DNA of 64,000 bases from Rhizobacter sp. Root1221 (GTDB lineage Bacteria; Pseudomonadota; Gammaproteobacteria; Burkholderiales; Burkholderiaceae_C). The notes beneath the pieces are model-generated. The model was not told the DNA's origin. It saw nothing but the letters and a program-made list of their open reading frames with translations, and did not search any database. A program made the translations under genes and the position numbers. The stretch lies in assembly GCF_001425785.1 (NCBI RefSeq), contig NZ_LMDI01000075.1, positions 167,099 through 231,098 on the forward strand, in the 5' to 3' direction. Shown one piece after another: positions 8,517-17,329 of this stretch (position 1 is its first letter; each line of letters opens with the position of its first letter).

Positions 8517-9524
8517 TCACCGATTGGCACAGAACCCGAAGGACGTGTTGGCGCCGGCCTGCAGTGTCTGGTTCCACGACACACCCACAGCGGTGGCGGT
8601 GCTGCCGCTCTGCGACAGCGTGGCGTTCCAGGTGGAGTAGACCGTGCCGGTGACCGGGAACGAGACCGTCCAGTTCAGCGGTGTGGCATTCGGGTTGGTG
8701 ACGGTGACGTTGCTGCAATAGCCCTGGGCCCACTCGTTGGCCACGCTGATGCTGGTCGTGGCCGGCTGTGCCGGCGTGCTTCCGCCACCGCCGGACGATC
8801 CGCCATCGCCCGGCGCCGGCAGCACCGCGGGGAACTGCTGGCCGAGATCGATCTCCGTCGTCACCGCCAGCGCGACGCCCGAGGCGGTCATCTTCTGGCC
8901 GAACACGTCCGTGACCTGGATGTCGTACGGCCCCGGCCCCATGCCGCTCGGCGCGATGAAGTAGTTGTACATCTCGCGGCCGAGCGTGGTGAACGCGCCG
9001 CCGCTGCTGCTGGGCCGGTAGGCCAGCGATGCCACCGGGCTGCTGTGGTCGCGCACCTGCACGCCCGCCCACCACTGGCTGGACCCTTCCTTGAAGAAGA
9101 GCTTCGCCGACGGGGCCGGGCACGAGACGTAGCGCCAGCGGATGGGAATGCGTCCGGCCTCGATCGGCGAGATCTTCGCGAAGGCCTCCTGCGACAGGTC
9201 CACGTCGCCGGGAGCGCACTCGGGGCAGCGGTCGTCGACGCGCGCCGTCACCTTCTGCTGCGTGTTGAGGTTGGTCACCTCGATGCAGGCGCCGCAGGCC
9301 TGAGCGGTGTTGTAGTCAGCCGTGTTCATCGCCACGGTGAGGATGCCGGTGGGCTTGGGCAGCGAGCAGTTGCCGCCGCCGCCATAGCCGTAGAAGGTGC
9401 CCTCCCCCGTGTGGGTCTGCTGGTAGTTGCCCTGCGCCACAGCCGTGAGCTGCACACCCGCCAGCAGACCGCCAGCGAGAAGGACCATGAGATGGCGACG
9501 AATCGCCGTGCCCGGTGATGTCAT
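8517..9524 (-). CDS. Secreted bacterial expansin fused to a CBM2 cellulose-binding module
   Basis: 335 residues from MTSPGTAIRR; a GTG 45 bp upstream is a less likely start. Residues 1-31 form a signal peptide (hydrophobic LMVLLAGGLLAGVQL, cut after AVAQ). Residues ~35-130 are the expansin D1 double-psi barrel (GEGTFYGYGGGGNCSLP, ACGACIEVTN, DDRCPECAPGDVDLS), ~130-230 the D2 beta-sandwich (KEGSSQWWAGVQVRD, SLAYRPSSSG). After a Gly/Ser linker comes a CBM2-type module (~237-335: ANEWAQGYCSNVTVTN, STWNATLSQSGS, WNQTLQAG). Bacterial expansins loosen plant cell walls without hydrolysis and are found mainly in plant-colonising species, often acquired by transfer. It is a single-gene unit, divergent from the RiPP operon. 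Confidence 0.9.
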   Translation of the reverse strand: MTSPGTAIRRHLMVLLAGGLLAGVQLTAVAQGNYQQTHTGEGTFYGYGGGGNCSLPKPTGILTVAMNTADYNTAQACGACIEVTNLNTQQKVTARVDDRCPECAPGDVDLSQEAFAKISPIEAGRIPIRWRYVSCPAPSAKLFFKEGSSQWWAGVQVRDHSSPVASLAYRPSSSGGAFTTLGREMYNYFIAPSGMGPGPYDIQVTDVFGQKMTASGVALAVTTEIDLGQQFPAVLPAPGDGGSSGGGGSTPAQPATTSISVANEWAQGYCSNVTVTNPNATPLNWTVSFPVTGTVYSTWNATLSQSGSTATAVGVSWNQTLQAGANTSFGFCANR

Positions 9525-9868
9525 TTTGATGCCTCCCTCCGGAACGTCCCGGAGCGTCTGCACTATCACGTCGGCACGTGACGAGCGCCAGGGCTTGAAA
9601 CACCCGGCTTCAGCGGTTGCAGCGCCGTTACTGTTGACGCGTCAAGAATCCAGAACCTGCTGCAAAGCCAGCATTCATGCGGCCCGGCGAGGTTCTGCGG
9701 GTCCGTCCTCCGGCTCCGCGACGCCGTTGCGGGCGCGGTGCCCCTTCGCATCCTCAATGTTGGGGACAACTCGCCGTCGGCGCTGCCGTTGCCGCATTGA
9801 CTCACGCGAACGTGTGTGGCAACTTTCTTCCTCGCGGCAATTCACCGCTGCACGATTGGAGGACCCCG
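9525..9868. promoter_or_regulatory. Divergent intergenic region between expansin and RiPP genes
   Basis: 344 bp with no gene. The only clear structure is the 12-bp perfect palindrome TTGACGCGTCAA at 9634-9645, placed 110 bp from the expansin start and about 224 bp from the RiPP precursor; it could be an operator for either. No convincing sigma-70, sigma-54 or PIP box is seen. The precursor gene itself has a good ribosome-binding site, GGAGGA at 9857-9862. Confidence 0.35.
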
Positions 9869-10105
9869 ATGGCAACCAAAACATCGAAGGCAGCCGCGAC
9901 GATGCGGCTCATCGTCAGCGACGACAAGAAGCCCGCGGTCCAGTTGAAAAAGGGCATGCGGTTCGAAGTCCGCGAAGTCGTCTTCAACACACCCGAGCTG
10001 AAGAAGGTGTCGCAAGCCGCGCGGCTGTGCGGCATGGGCGGCGCCTGCCTGGCCATCATCGACATCGGCTCGGACGTCATCAATCCGGCCCCCAAGTCCA
10101 GGTAG
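9869..10105 (+). CDS. Putative RiPP precursor peptide (78 aa) with CX5C core
   Basis: A 78-residue peptide directly upstream (7 bp) of a radical SAM/SPASM gene, preceded by the Shine-Dalgarno GGAGGA. It has a charged, Lys/Arg-rich leader-like N-terminal half (MATKTSKAAATMRLIVSDDKKP start) and a small, Gly/Ala-rich C-terminal part that holds its only two cysteines, Cys54 and Cys60 in LCGMGGACLAIIDIGSDVIN. There is no signal peptide. A short ORF with this composition next to a SPASM maturase is the usual layout of ranthipeptide/sactipeptide-type loci, in which the maturase links Cys sulphur or other side chains. I do not recognise a named family; the modification chemistry is unknown. Confidence 0.6.
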   Translation: MATKTSKAAATMRLIVSDDKKPAVQLKKGMRFEVREVVFNTPELKKVSQAARLCGMGGACLAIIDIGSDVINPAPKSR

Positions 10106-10112
10106 GCGCGGC

Positions 10113-11612
10113 ATGGGCGCGCCACTGCCGATCCCGGCCACGCTGCTGGCATCGCGCTACAACTTTTCGTTCGTCCATGGCGAACGTGTCGTCCTGTTCA
10201 ACGGGCGCACCGGCGTGTCCTGGGTGCTCGAAGGCGAGGCCGCGGCGTCGCTGGGCGCCGAGTTGAGCTCGTCCGTGCAGGCGTGGTCGCGCGAGGGCTG
10301 GCAGGCAGACGTGCTCGCGCGGCTGGTCCAAGGGGGCTTTCTTGTCGACCCGGCTTTCGACGAGGTCGCGGAGGTGCGCCGCCGATTCTGGAATGCCAGG
10401 CGTGAAGCACCGATGGTGGTCACGATCACCACCACGCTGGATTGCAACCTCGCGTGCTACTACTGCTACGAGGAGCGCAGCCAACAACGGCTGGACGCCT
10501 CCGATGCCGAGACCATCGCGCGATGGGTGACCGAGCGCCTCGATGCATCGGGCAAGCGCTCGTTGCATGTCGATTGGTATGGGGGCGAGCCGCTGCTCAA
10601 CCCCGACCTGATCGAGGTCCTGTCGCAGTCGCTGCAGGCCCTGTGCCGCGAGCGCGATGTTGCCTATGCGGCCTCCATCGTCTCGAACGGCACGCTGTGG
10701 CCCGACGACGTGGGTGCCTTCGTGGCACGCCACGCCATTCACGAAGTCCAGATTTCATTGGACGGCCTGGAGCACGAACACGGCCGGCGCCGCCGCTACC
10801 GCCGCCAGCACCTCCCCGGCGACGGCGTATCGTCCTTCACGAAAGCGGTCGCGCTGATCGACGCGCTGCTGGACCACGTCCGGGTCGATCTGCGTGTGAA
10901 CATCGACCCCGGCAACGCCGGCGATGCGGTCCCGCTCATGACCATGGCCCGGGAGCGCGGATGGTTCGAGCGCGGGTTTCCGATCATCGTCGCGCCCGCT
11001 CGCCTCGCGCACTATTCGGAGCGCTCCAGGTTCATGCTCGATCATGGGCTGGACTCCCGTTCGTTCGATGCGCTGTCGTCGCAGATGCGCAGCGAATGCG
11101 GAGACTCGGTTCGTTTCGAGGATCCGTACGTCTCCAACGGACAACTGCAGCCGCGAATGAGTGTTTGCGCTGCGCTCGCCGATGACTCGGTCGTGTTCGG
11201 CGCGGACAAGGCGCTCTATCGATGCGGACTCCAGGTGTCCGAACCCAGCCGTGCCGTGGGCACGTTGCACCCGCCCCGAAGGCGCGTCATCCCGATCCAG
11301 CCATTGGAGGCGGCGGCACCGGTTTCCGATCACGGGTGGTGGGCGGCCTACGATCCCACGCTGGAGTCGCGCTGCGGCGGCTGCTCGTTCCTGCCGCTGT
11401 GCTGGGGCGGATGCCCGAAGCACCACCTGGAGCGCGACGCAGCGGCGCTGCAGGAGCAATGCGGGTACTGGCGCCGCAACCTGGCGCGCTACGTGCTGTC
11501 GCCATGGGTCGACGCCGAGGGGCTGGCGCACGAGCCCCTGGTCGAGCTTGGCGACACGGCCCAGTTCCGCCCGGGACTGTCAGCCTCGCGCGAGGCATGC
11601 AGCGGAGGTTGA
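10113..11612 (+). CDS. Radical SAM/SPASM peptide maturase
   Basis: 499 residues. Residues ~1-95 look like a small peptide-recognition region; the radical SAM motif follows with Cys111, Cys115 and Cys118 in LDCNLACYYCYEE, then VDWYGGEPLLN and ASIVSNGTLW, which bind SAM. The C-terminal SPASM domain (from about residue 350) has Cys in MSVCAAL, YRCGLQ, RCGGCSFLPLCWGGCPKH and EQCGYW, enough for two auxiliary iron-sulphur clusters. Enzymes of this build install thioether or C-C crosslinks in ribosomal peptides. The putative substrate is encoded immediately upstream; no transporter or protease follows. Its last 33 bp overlap the convergent dctD gene. Confidence 0.88.
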   Translation: MGAPLPIPATLLASRYNFSFVHGERVVLFNGRTGVSWVLEGEAAASLGAELSSSVQAWSREGWQADVLARLVQGGFLVDPAFDEVAEVRRRFWNARREAPMVVTITTTLDCNLACYYCYEERSQQRLDASDAETIARWVTERLDASGKRSLHVDWYGGEPLLNPDLIEVLSQSLQALCRERDVAYAASIVSNGTLWPDDVGAFVARHAIHEVQISLDGLEHEHGRRRRYRRQHLPGDGVSSFTKAVALIDALLDHVRVDLRVNIDPGNAGDAVPLMTMARERGWFERGFPIIVAPARLAHYSERSRFMLDHGLDSRSFDALSSQMRSECGDSVRFEDPYVSNGQLQPRMSVCAALADDSVVFGADKALYRCGLQVSEPSRAVGTLHPPRRRVIPIQPLEAAAPVSDHGWWAAYDPTLESRCGGCSFLPLCWGGCPKHHLERDAAALQEQCGYWRRNLARYVLSPWVDAEGLAHEPLVELGDTAQFRPGLSASREACSGG

Positions 11613-12995
11613 CCAGCAACGAGAGCATCTAGGGGCCCTGAACTCCTCGGCCGCGATGCCGAACCGGCGAAGCTTGTCGTGGAGCGTCTGCCGCGCAATG
11701 CCCAGCGTGGCCGCGGTGGCGGGCTGATCGCCTTTCTGCCGCCGGAGTTCCTCCACGATCACGGTGCGTTCGAAGTGCTCGACCTGCTGCGGCAAGCCGA
11801 GCGGCAGGCCGGCCGCTCGCTCGCCGTTGCCAGGGCTCAGCGTCAATCTGTCGCCCAGCAGACCCAGCACGAAGCGGTCGGCCACGTTGCGCAGTTCGCG
11901 CACATTGCCGGGCCAGGCATAGGCCGTCAGCTCGGCGAGCTGGGCGCTGCAGAGCAGCGGCGCCGCGCGTTGATAGCGGCTGGCCGCCAGCAACGTGAAG
12001 TGCTCGAACAACAGCGGGATGTCCTCGCGGCGCTCACGCAGGGGCGGCAACTCGATGAAGGCCAGGCCGATGCGGTAGTAGAGATCGGCCCTGAACTTCT
12101 GCTGGTCGCTCAGCGTCTTGAGGTCGTCCTTGCTGGCCGCCACCACGCGGCAATCGACAGCAATGGCCTTGTTGGACCCGACCCGCTCGATGCTGCGCTC
12201 CTGCAGCGCGCGCAGGAACTTGATCTGCACAGCCATGGGCATGCTCTCGATCTCGTCGAGGAACAGCGTGCCGCCATGGGCGTACTCGAGTTTGCCCACG
12301 CGCACCTTGTTCGCGCTGGTGAAGGCACCCGCTTCGTGGCCGAAGAGTTCGCTGTCCGCCAGGGCCTCGGGCAAGCCGCCGCAGTTGATCGGCACGAAAT
12401 GGTGCCGCCGGCGCTCGCTGTTGTCGTGCAGGCAGCGCGCGACCAGTTCCTTGCCGGTGCCGGTCTCGCCATAGATCAGCACGTCAACCGAGGTTTCGGC
12501 CAGGGTCATCACCGTGCGCCGCACCTGCTGCATCTGGGGCGAGCGGCCGATCAGCACCGCCTGGATGCCATGCCAGTTTTCCAGCGAGTCATGCAGCTTG
12601 CGCACCTGGAGCGACAGCTGTCGCCGCTCGACCGCATGGCGCACGACCGCCAGCATCCGCTCCGACGTGAACGGTTTCTCGATGAAGTCGTAGGCACCTT
12701 CGCGCATCGCCTGCACCGCCATCGCGATGTGGCCGTGGCCGGTCACCAGCACCACCGGCAGTTCGGCGTCGATCTTGCGGATCTCGGGCAGCCAGTCGGT
12801 ACCACTCAGACCCGGCAGGCGGACGTCGCAGACGACGATCACCGGCGCGCCGTAGCTGATATGCGCACGCGCACGCTCGGCGCTGGCAAAGGCCTCGACC
12901 TCGAAACCGGCCAAGGTCAAGGCCTGCGTGCTGCTGGCCCGCACGTCTTCATCGTCTTCAATCAACAGCACATGGATGGCAATCGCTTCGCTCAC
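11580..12995 (-). CDS. dctD: Sigma-54-dependent response regulator, DctD-like
   Basis: 471 residues from a GTG start (VSEAIAIHVLLIEDDED), chosen because it follows dctB by 7 bp and fits the receiver domain. Receiver residues ~1-120 (VVCDVRLPGLSG with phosphoacceptor Asp), AAA+ domain ~145-380 (Walker A YGETGTGKELVA, Walker B GGTLFLDEIESM) and a C-terminal Fis-type helix-turn-helix (PATAATLGIARQTLHDKLRRFGI). The sigma-54 contact loop reads GAFTSA instead of the canonical GAFTGA, near residue 220. DctD proteins activate C4-dicarboxylate transport genes with DctB; dctA lies in the same gene series, and a sigma-54 promoter is found in front of aceE. The C-terminal tail (EEFRAPRCSRCWSTSAACLARG) is unusual and overlaps the maturase gene. 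Confidence 0.9.
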   Translation of the reverse strand: MSEAIAIHVLLIEDDEDVRASSTQALTLAGFEVEAFASAERARAHISYGAPVIVVCDVRLPGLSGTDWLPEIRKIDAELPVVLVTGHGHIAMAVQAMREGAYDFIEKPFTSERMLAVVRHAVERRQLSLQVRKLHDSLENWHGIQAVLIGRSPQMQQVRRTVMTLAETSVDVLIYGETGTGKELVARCLHDNSERRRHHFVPINCGGLPEALADSELFGHEAGAFTSANKVRVGKLEYAHGGTLFLDEIESMPMAVQIKFLRALQERSIERVGSNKAIAVDCRVVAASKDDLKTLSDQQKFRADLYYRIGLAFIELPPLRERREDIPLLFEHFTLLAASRYQRAAPLLCSAQLAELTAYAWPGNVRELRNVADRFVLGLLGDRLTLSPGNGERAAGLPLGLPQQVEHFERTVIVEELRRQKGDQPATAATLGIARQTLHDKLRRFGIAAEEFRAPRCSRCWSTSAACLARG

Positions 12996-13002
12996 TGTGG
13001 GT

Positions 13003-14811
13003 TCACTCCTTGGGGATGCCGCCGGGCAGGTCGACGGTGAAACAGGCACCGCCTTCGGCGCGGTTGGCGGCCTGCAGCGAGCCGCCGGCACCGCGCACCA
13101 GCTGGGCCGAGATGACCAGGCCCAGGCCCAGGCCTGCACCGGCGGGCTTGCTGGTGACAAAGGGCTCGAACAGGCGCGCCAGGATGTCGGCGCGGATGCC
13201 GGGTCCGCTGTCGCAGACGGTCAGGCTGACCCGGCCGCCACTGGCGCGCGCGCGGATGCTCAACATGCGCTGCGGTGCGCCCTGCATCGCATCGATCGCG
13301 TTGCGGAACAGGTTGATGAGCAGGCTGCCCATCGTCGCCTCGTCGGCCAGAAGGCTCAAGCCCGGTGGTTGCACATCGACCTCGACGACGATGTCGCGGG
13401 CCTGCAGCTCGGAGCCGACAAGGGCTTGCGCATCGGCGATGCAGCGCGCCAGCGCCACGGCGGCAACCGGCGCATCGCTCTTGTGGGCGAAGGTCTTCAG
13501 TTGCGATGTCAGCCGGGCCAGGCGGTCCACCAAGCCGGCGATGCGGCGCAGGTTGCCGCGCACCTCCTCAGGCCGGTCCTGGTCAAGCAGGATACCTGCG
13601 CTCTCCGACAGGGTGCGCATCGCCGTCAACGGCTGGTTCAGCTCGTGCACCATGCCGGCGGACATCTGGCCCAGCGCGGCCAGCTTGCTGGCATGGATCA
13701 GGTCGGCCTGCGCCGCACGCAACTCCGCCGTGCGGGCGGCCACGGTGGACTCCAGGCTGTCGTGCGCCGCCTGCAACGCGGCCTGGCTCGCCAGTTTGTG
13801 GCGCATCGCGCGCTGGCGTTGCCACAGCGTGACCCCGACCAGCACCAGCACCGCCATCGCCAGGCTGGCGGTGACAGCCGCGTAGCGTGCCATCGCCTGC
13901 ACCGGCGCCAGATCATCGAGCACCACCAGGCGCCACGGTGTGTGCTGCAGCAGGCGCGTCGAGGCCAGGTGCAGCCGCCCGTCCAGCACCACCTGATGCA
14001 CCTCGTTGGCCGGGGCTTTCAACGCGACCCAGTCCAACGGCTCCAACGTGGCCTCGCCATAGGGCCGCGAGCGCTGCACCTCCGCACGCTGGCTGTCTTG
14101 CAGCGGTGCCACCGGCCGGTACTTGAGATCGCCACGGGTCGACAGTATCACCACGCCCCGCTCGTCGATCAGCATCACGTCACCGGGCAGGTTGCGCCAG
14201 GCGCGCTCGGCGTCCTCGATGCTGACCTTGACGGCCACCACGCCACGCAGCAGGTTCCCCCGGCGCAGCGCATAGGACAGGTAATAGCCCGGCCTTCGGC
14301 TGGTGATGCCCACGCCATAGAAACGGCCGCGCCCCTGCTGGACGGCGTCGATCACGTACGGCCGGAACGACAGGTCCTGACCAATCGTGGTACCCGCTTC
14401 CTGCCAGTCGGACGCGGCCAGCGAGGTGCCAGCCGCGTCGAGCACGAAGAGCATTTCGGCGCCTGCGGTTGCGCTGACACCGCCCAGGTAGCGGTTGGCG
14501 GCGTCGCGCAACTGGTGGTCGGCGGGGGACTCCAGCAAATCGGGGACGACCGGGGTGACTTCGAGCAACGCGGGCAGGTAATCGAAGCGTGACAGGTCGG
14601 CCTCCAGGCCGGTGGCCAGCATGTCCAGCCGGTGAGCGGCCGCTTCGCGCAGGCGCATCAAGCCGGCCTGCAACGCCACCTGGTGGCCGAAGTAGGCGAC
14701 CACCAGCATCAGGCCCAGCGCGGCACACCAGCGTGGAAATCCATGCCAGGGCATGGGCCTGCGCAGAGGGGCGGTGGCGGCGATGGGGCGGTGCTGTTCA
14801 CTTGAGGGCAT
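13003..14811 (-). CDS. dctB: C4-dicarboxylate sensor histidine kinase, DctB-like
   Basis: 602 residues. A membrane helix near residues 28-48 (WCAALGLMLVVAYFGHQVAL) and a second near 310-330 flank a periplasmic PAS/Cache-type sensor (ATGLEADLSRFDYLP, LDLSFRPYVIDA-like segment QDLSFRPYVIDA, GRFYGVGITSRRPGYYLS, matching DctB). A coiled segment leads to the HisKA box (AALGQMSAGMVHELNQPLTA, phospho-His) and the HATPase (LINLFRNAIDAM, CDSGPGI, GLGLGLVISAQL). DctB senses succinate, malate or fumarate in the periplasm and phosphorylates DctD, encoded 7 bp downstream. It follows cydB after 89 bp and may be at the end of the long operon or have its own promoter in that gap. Confidence 0.9.
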   Translation of the reverse strand: MPSSEQHRPIAATAPLRRPMPWHGFPRWCAALGLMLVVAYFGHQVALQAGLMRLREAAAHRLDMLATGLEADLSRFDYLPALLEVTPVVPDLLESPADHQLRDAANRYLGGVSATAGAEMLFVLDAAGTSLAASDWQEAGTTIGQDLSFRPYVIDAVQQGRGRFYGVGITSRRPGYYLSYALRRGNLLRGVVAVKVSIEDAERAWRNLPGDVMLIDERGVVILSTRGDLKYRPVAPLQDSQRAEVQRSRPYGEATLEPLDWVALKAPANEVHQVVLDGRLHLASTRLLQHTPWRLVVLDDLAPVQAMARYAAVTASLAMAVLVLVGVTLWQRQRAMRHKLASQAALQAAHDSLESTVAARTAELRAAQADLIHASKLAALGQMSAGMVHELNQPLTAMRTLSESAGILLDQDRPEEVRGNLRRIAGLVDRLARLTSQLKTFAHKSDAPVAAVALARCIADAQALVGSELQARDIVVEVDVQPPGLSLLADEATMGSLLINLFRNAIDAMQGAPQRMLSIRARASGGRVSLTVCDSGPGIRADILARLFEPFVTSKPAGAGLGLGLVISAQLVRGAGGSLQAANRAEGGACFTVDLPGGIPKE

Positions 14812-14900
14812 GCCACAGGTATCGCACAGGCGCCGCCGCAGCGCATCGGTGGGAGCACGGTGTTGGACCGTGCAGCCAACACCGGCGTGCGTTGCCGGCC

Positions 14901-15908
14901 TCACGCGTACCTCAGCTCCCCGGTCTTGCCGCGGAACACCCGGTAGGAGAACACCGTGTAACCGGCAATCGCCGGCACCGCGATGCACACGCCGACGAGT
15001 ATCACTTTCAGCGCGGCCGGGCTGCTGGCGGCCTGCCAGATCGTCAGCTGGTCGATCACCACGAAGGGGTAGATGCTGTAGGCGAGGCCCAGGAAACCAA
15101 GCACGAAAACCAGTATCAACAGCACGAACGGCAGCCAGCACAGCGGCCCGCGCACCAGACGGGTGTGCAGCAGGCCCCGCACGGCCAGCAGCGACAGCAG
15201 GGTCGTCAGCGGAATGGCCGACAAGGCGATGATGCCCGGCAGCGTGAACCAGCGCTCGCGCACCGTCGTGCTGACCCAGGGCGTGGCCATCGAGATCAGC
15301 GCCAGCCCGCAGACCATCGGCGCCCAGGCGATGCGCGCCCAGTGCACGGCACGCTCCTGCAGCGGCCCCTCGGTCTTCATGACCAGCCAGGTGGCGCCCA
15401 TCAGCACGTAGGCCATCGGCAGGGCCAGCGCGATGGCGCCGGCGAACAACGGGTAGTTCCAGCCGGTGCCAAAGCCGCTGACATAGCGCCCGAGCATCCA
15501 GCCCTGGGCCATCGAGGCCAAGGTCGAACCGGCGAAGAACAGGCGGTCCCAGGTGCGCTTGTGCGTGTCCTTGGCCTTCACGCGGAAGTCGAAGGCCGCG
15601 CCGCGCAGGGTCAACCCGATCAGCATCAGCGTCACCGGCAGGTACAGTTCGCCCAGCACCAGGCCGTGCGCCTTCGGGAAGGCCACCAGCAGGATGCCGA
15701 TGCCCAGCACCAGCCATGTTTCGTTGGCGTCCCAGAACGGGCCGATCGAGGCCACCATCACGTCCTTCTCGGCGTCGGTGGCGCGGTGCATCAACATGCC
15801 CACGCCCAGGTCGTAACCGTCGCTGATGACGTAGATCAGCATTGACGTGCCCATCAGCGCCATGAAGATCACCGGCAGCGCGGTGTCAAAGGTCAGCCAG
15901 CCCATCAC
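14901..15908 (-). CDS. cydB: Cytochrome bd-type (CIO) ubiquinol oxidase subunit II
   Basis: 335 residues, mostly eight to nine hydrophobic helices. The N terminus MMGWLTFDTALPVIFMALMG and SDGYDLGVGMLM, FWDANETWLVLGIGILLVAFP and LRGAAFDFR are typical of CydB/CioB. It pairs with subunit I in the inner membrane to oxidise ubiquinol and reduce oxygen without pumping protons. Its start overlaps the end of cydA by 4 bp (ATGA). No CydX-like ORF is obvious after it. Name follows CydB; by subfamily it resembles CioB. Confidence 0.95.
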   Translation of the reverse strand: MMGWLTFDTALPVIFMALMGTSMLIYVISDGYDLGVGMLMHRATDAEKDVMVASIGPFWDANETWLVLGIGILLVAFPKAHGLVLGELYLPVTLMLIGLTLRGAAFDFRVKAKDTHKRTWDRLFFAGSTLASMAQGWMLGRYVSGFGTGWNYPLFAGAIALALPMAYVLMGATWLVMKTEGPLQERAVHWARIAWAPMVCGLALISMATPWVSTTVRERWFTLPGIIALSAIPLTTLLSLLAVRGLLHTRLVRGPLCWLPFVLLILVFVLGFLGLAYSIYPFVVIDQLTIWQAASSPAALKVILVGVCIAVPAIAGYTVFSYRVFRGKTGELRYA

Positions 15909-17311
15909 GCGCCTGCCTGGATGACCGGCGAGGTGATGGCACCCGCCGGCGTGGCGGCCTGCTCCACCGCATCCCGCTGCAACACGTCTTCAGGCTTTTC
16001 GGCCATGTATTTCAGCACCGCCAGGTAGGCGACGATCAGGCCCAGGTACAGCGCGATGTACAGCGCCAGGCTCAGACCGATCATCGACGACGGCACCTTC
16101 GATACCACCTCGGCGGTGCGCACCAGGCCATGCACGATGAAGGGCTGGCGGCCGATTTCGGTGACGTACCAGCCGGCCACCGTGGCCACCCATCCCGAAA
16201 ACGTCATTCCGGCGAACAGCCACAGCAGCGGCCTCGGCAACTTCGCCGGCTGCCAGGCCGTGCGCCGGTACAGCCACCAGCCGCCCCAGCTGGCGGCCAG
16301 CATCAGCAGCCCCATGCCCACCATGAGGCGAAAGGCGAAGAACACCGGCAGCGGCGGTGGGTGCGCACCAGGAAAATCGTTCATGCCGCGGATCTCGCCA
16401 TCAGCCTGGTGCGTGAGGATCAGGCTCGCGGCCTTGGGCACCGCCATCTCGAAGTGGTTCTTGCGCTGCGCGGCATCGGGAATTGCGAACAGCAGCAACG
16501 GCGCGCCGCGCTCGGTCGCCCACACACCCTCCATCGCAGCGATCTTGGCCGGCTGGTGACGCAGCGTGTTGAGGCCATGCAGGTCGCCGACGAAGATCTG
16601 CACCGGAATCAGCACCGCCGCCAAGGTCAGCCCGGTACGCATCACCTGCGGCGCCGAACGCTGGCCGACACCCGAGAGCACCTGCCAGGCCGACAGACCG
16701 GTCAACAGAAAGGCACAGGTCAGGGCCGAGGCGAGCACCATGTGCGTGAAGCGGTACGGGAACGAGGGGTTGAAGATCACCGCGAGCCAGCTGGTGACCT
16801 GGAACTCGCCGTTGACGATCTCGTAGCCCGCCGGCGTCTGCATCCACGAGTTCAGCGCCAGGATCCAGAACGCCGACAGCGTGGTGCCGAAGGCGACGAA
16901 GAAGGTCGACATCAGGTGCACCGGCTCGCTGACCTTGCCGTGGCCGAACAGCATCACGCCAAGGAATCCGGCTTCGAGGAAGAAGGCGGTCAGCACCTCA
17001 TAGGCCAGCAACGGCCCGGCGATATTGCCCACCCGCTCCATGAAACCTGGCCAGTTGGTGCCGAACTGGAAGCTCATCGTGATGCCGCTGACCACCCCCA
17101 GCGCAAAGGTCAGCGCAAACACCTTGGTCCAGAAGCGATAGGCATCGAGCCAGGCCTGGGCCTGCTGGACATCGCCGCTCGGCCGGGTGCGCAGCCAGCG
17201 CCAGCGGAAGAACAGCAACACCCAGCCCAGCGCGATGCTGATCGTCGGGAACAAGATGTGGAAGGTGATGTTGGCCGCGAATTGCAGGCGGGCCAGGATC
17301 AGGGCGTCCAT
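15905..17311 (-). CDS. cydA: Cytochrome bd-type (CIO) ubiquinol oxidase subunit I
   Basis: 468 residues. Haem ligand region ITFHILFPTISIALGW (His near residue 18), FALTFALGVVSGITMSFQFGTNW, FFLEAGFLGVMLFG, and TEIGRQPFIVHGLVRT (GRQP motif) are conserved. The protein is shorter than E. coli CydA and lacks the long Q-loop, placing it in the CIO/short Q-loop class, usually cyanide-insensitive. It oxidises quinol in the inner membrane. It follows the phasin-like gene by 18 bp in the long operon and thus couples PHA/C4 metabolism genes with a terminal oxidase. Confidence 0.95.
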   Translation of the reverse strand: MDALILARLQFAANITFHILFPTISIALGWVLLFFRWRWLRTRPSGDVQQAQAWLDAYRFWTKVFALTFALGVVSGITMSFQFGTNWPGFMERVGNIAGPLLAYEVLTAFFLEAGFLGVMLFGHGKVSEPVHLMSTFFVAFGTTLSAFWILALNSWMQTPAGYEIVNGEFQVTSWLAVIFNPSFPYRFTHMVLASALTCAFLLTGLSAWQVLSGVGQRSAPQVMRTGLTLAAVLIPVQIFVGDLHGLNTLRHQPAKIAAMEGVWATERGAPLLLFAIPDAAQRKNHFEMAVPKAASLILTHQADGEIRGMNDFPGAHPPPLPVFFAFRLMVGMGLLMLAASWGGWWLYRRTAWQPAKLPRPLLWLFAGMTFSGWVATVAGWYVTEIGRQPFIVHGLVRTAEVVSKVPSSMIGLSLALYIALYLGLIVAYLAVLKYMAEKPEDVLQRDAVEQAATPAGAITSPVIQAGA

Positions 17312-17329
17312 CGGTGGGCTCTCAGCCTC

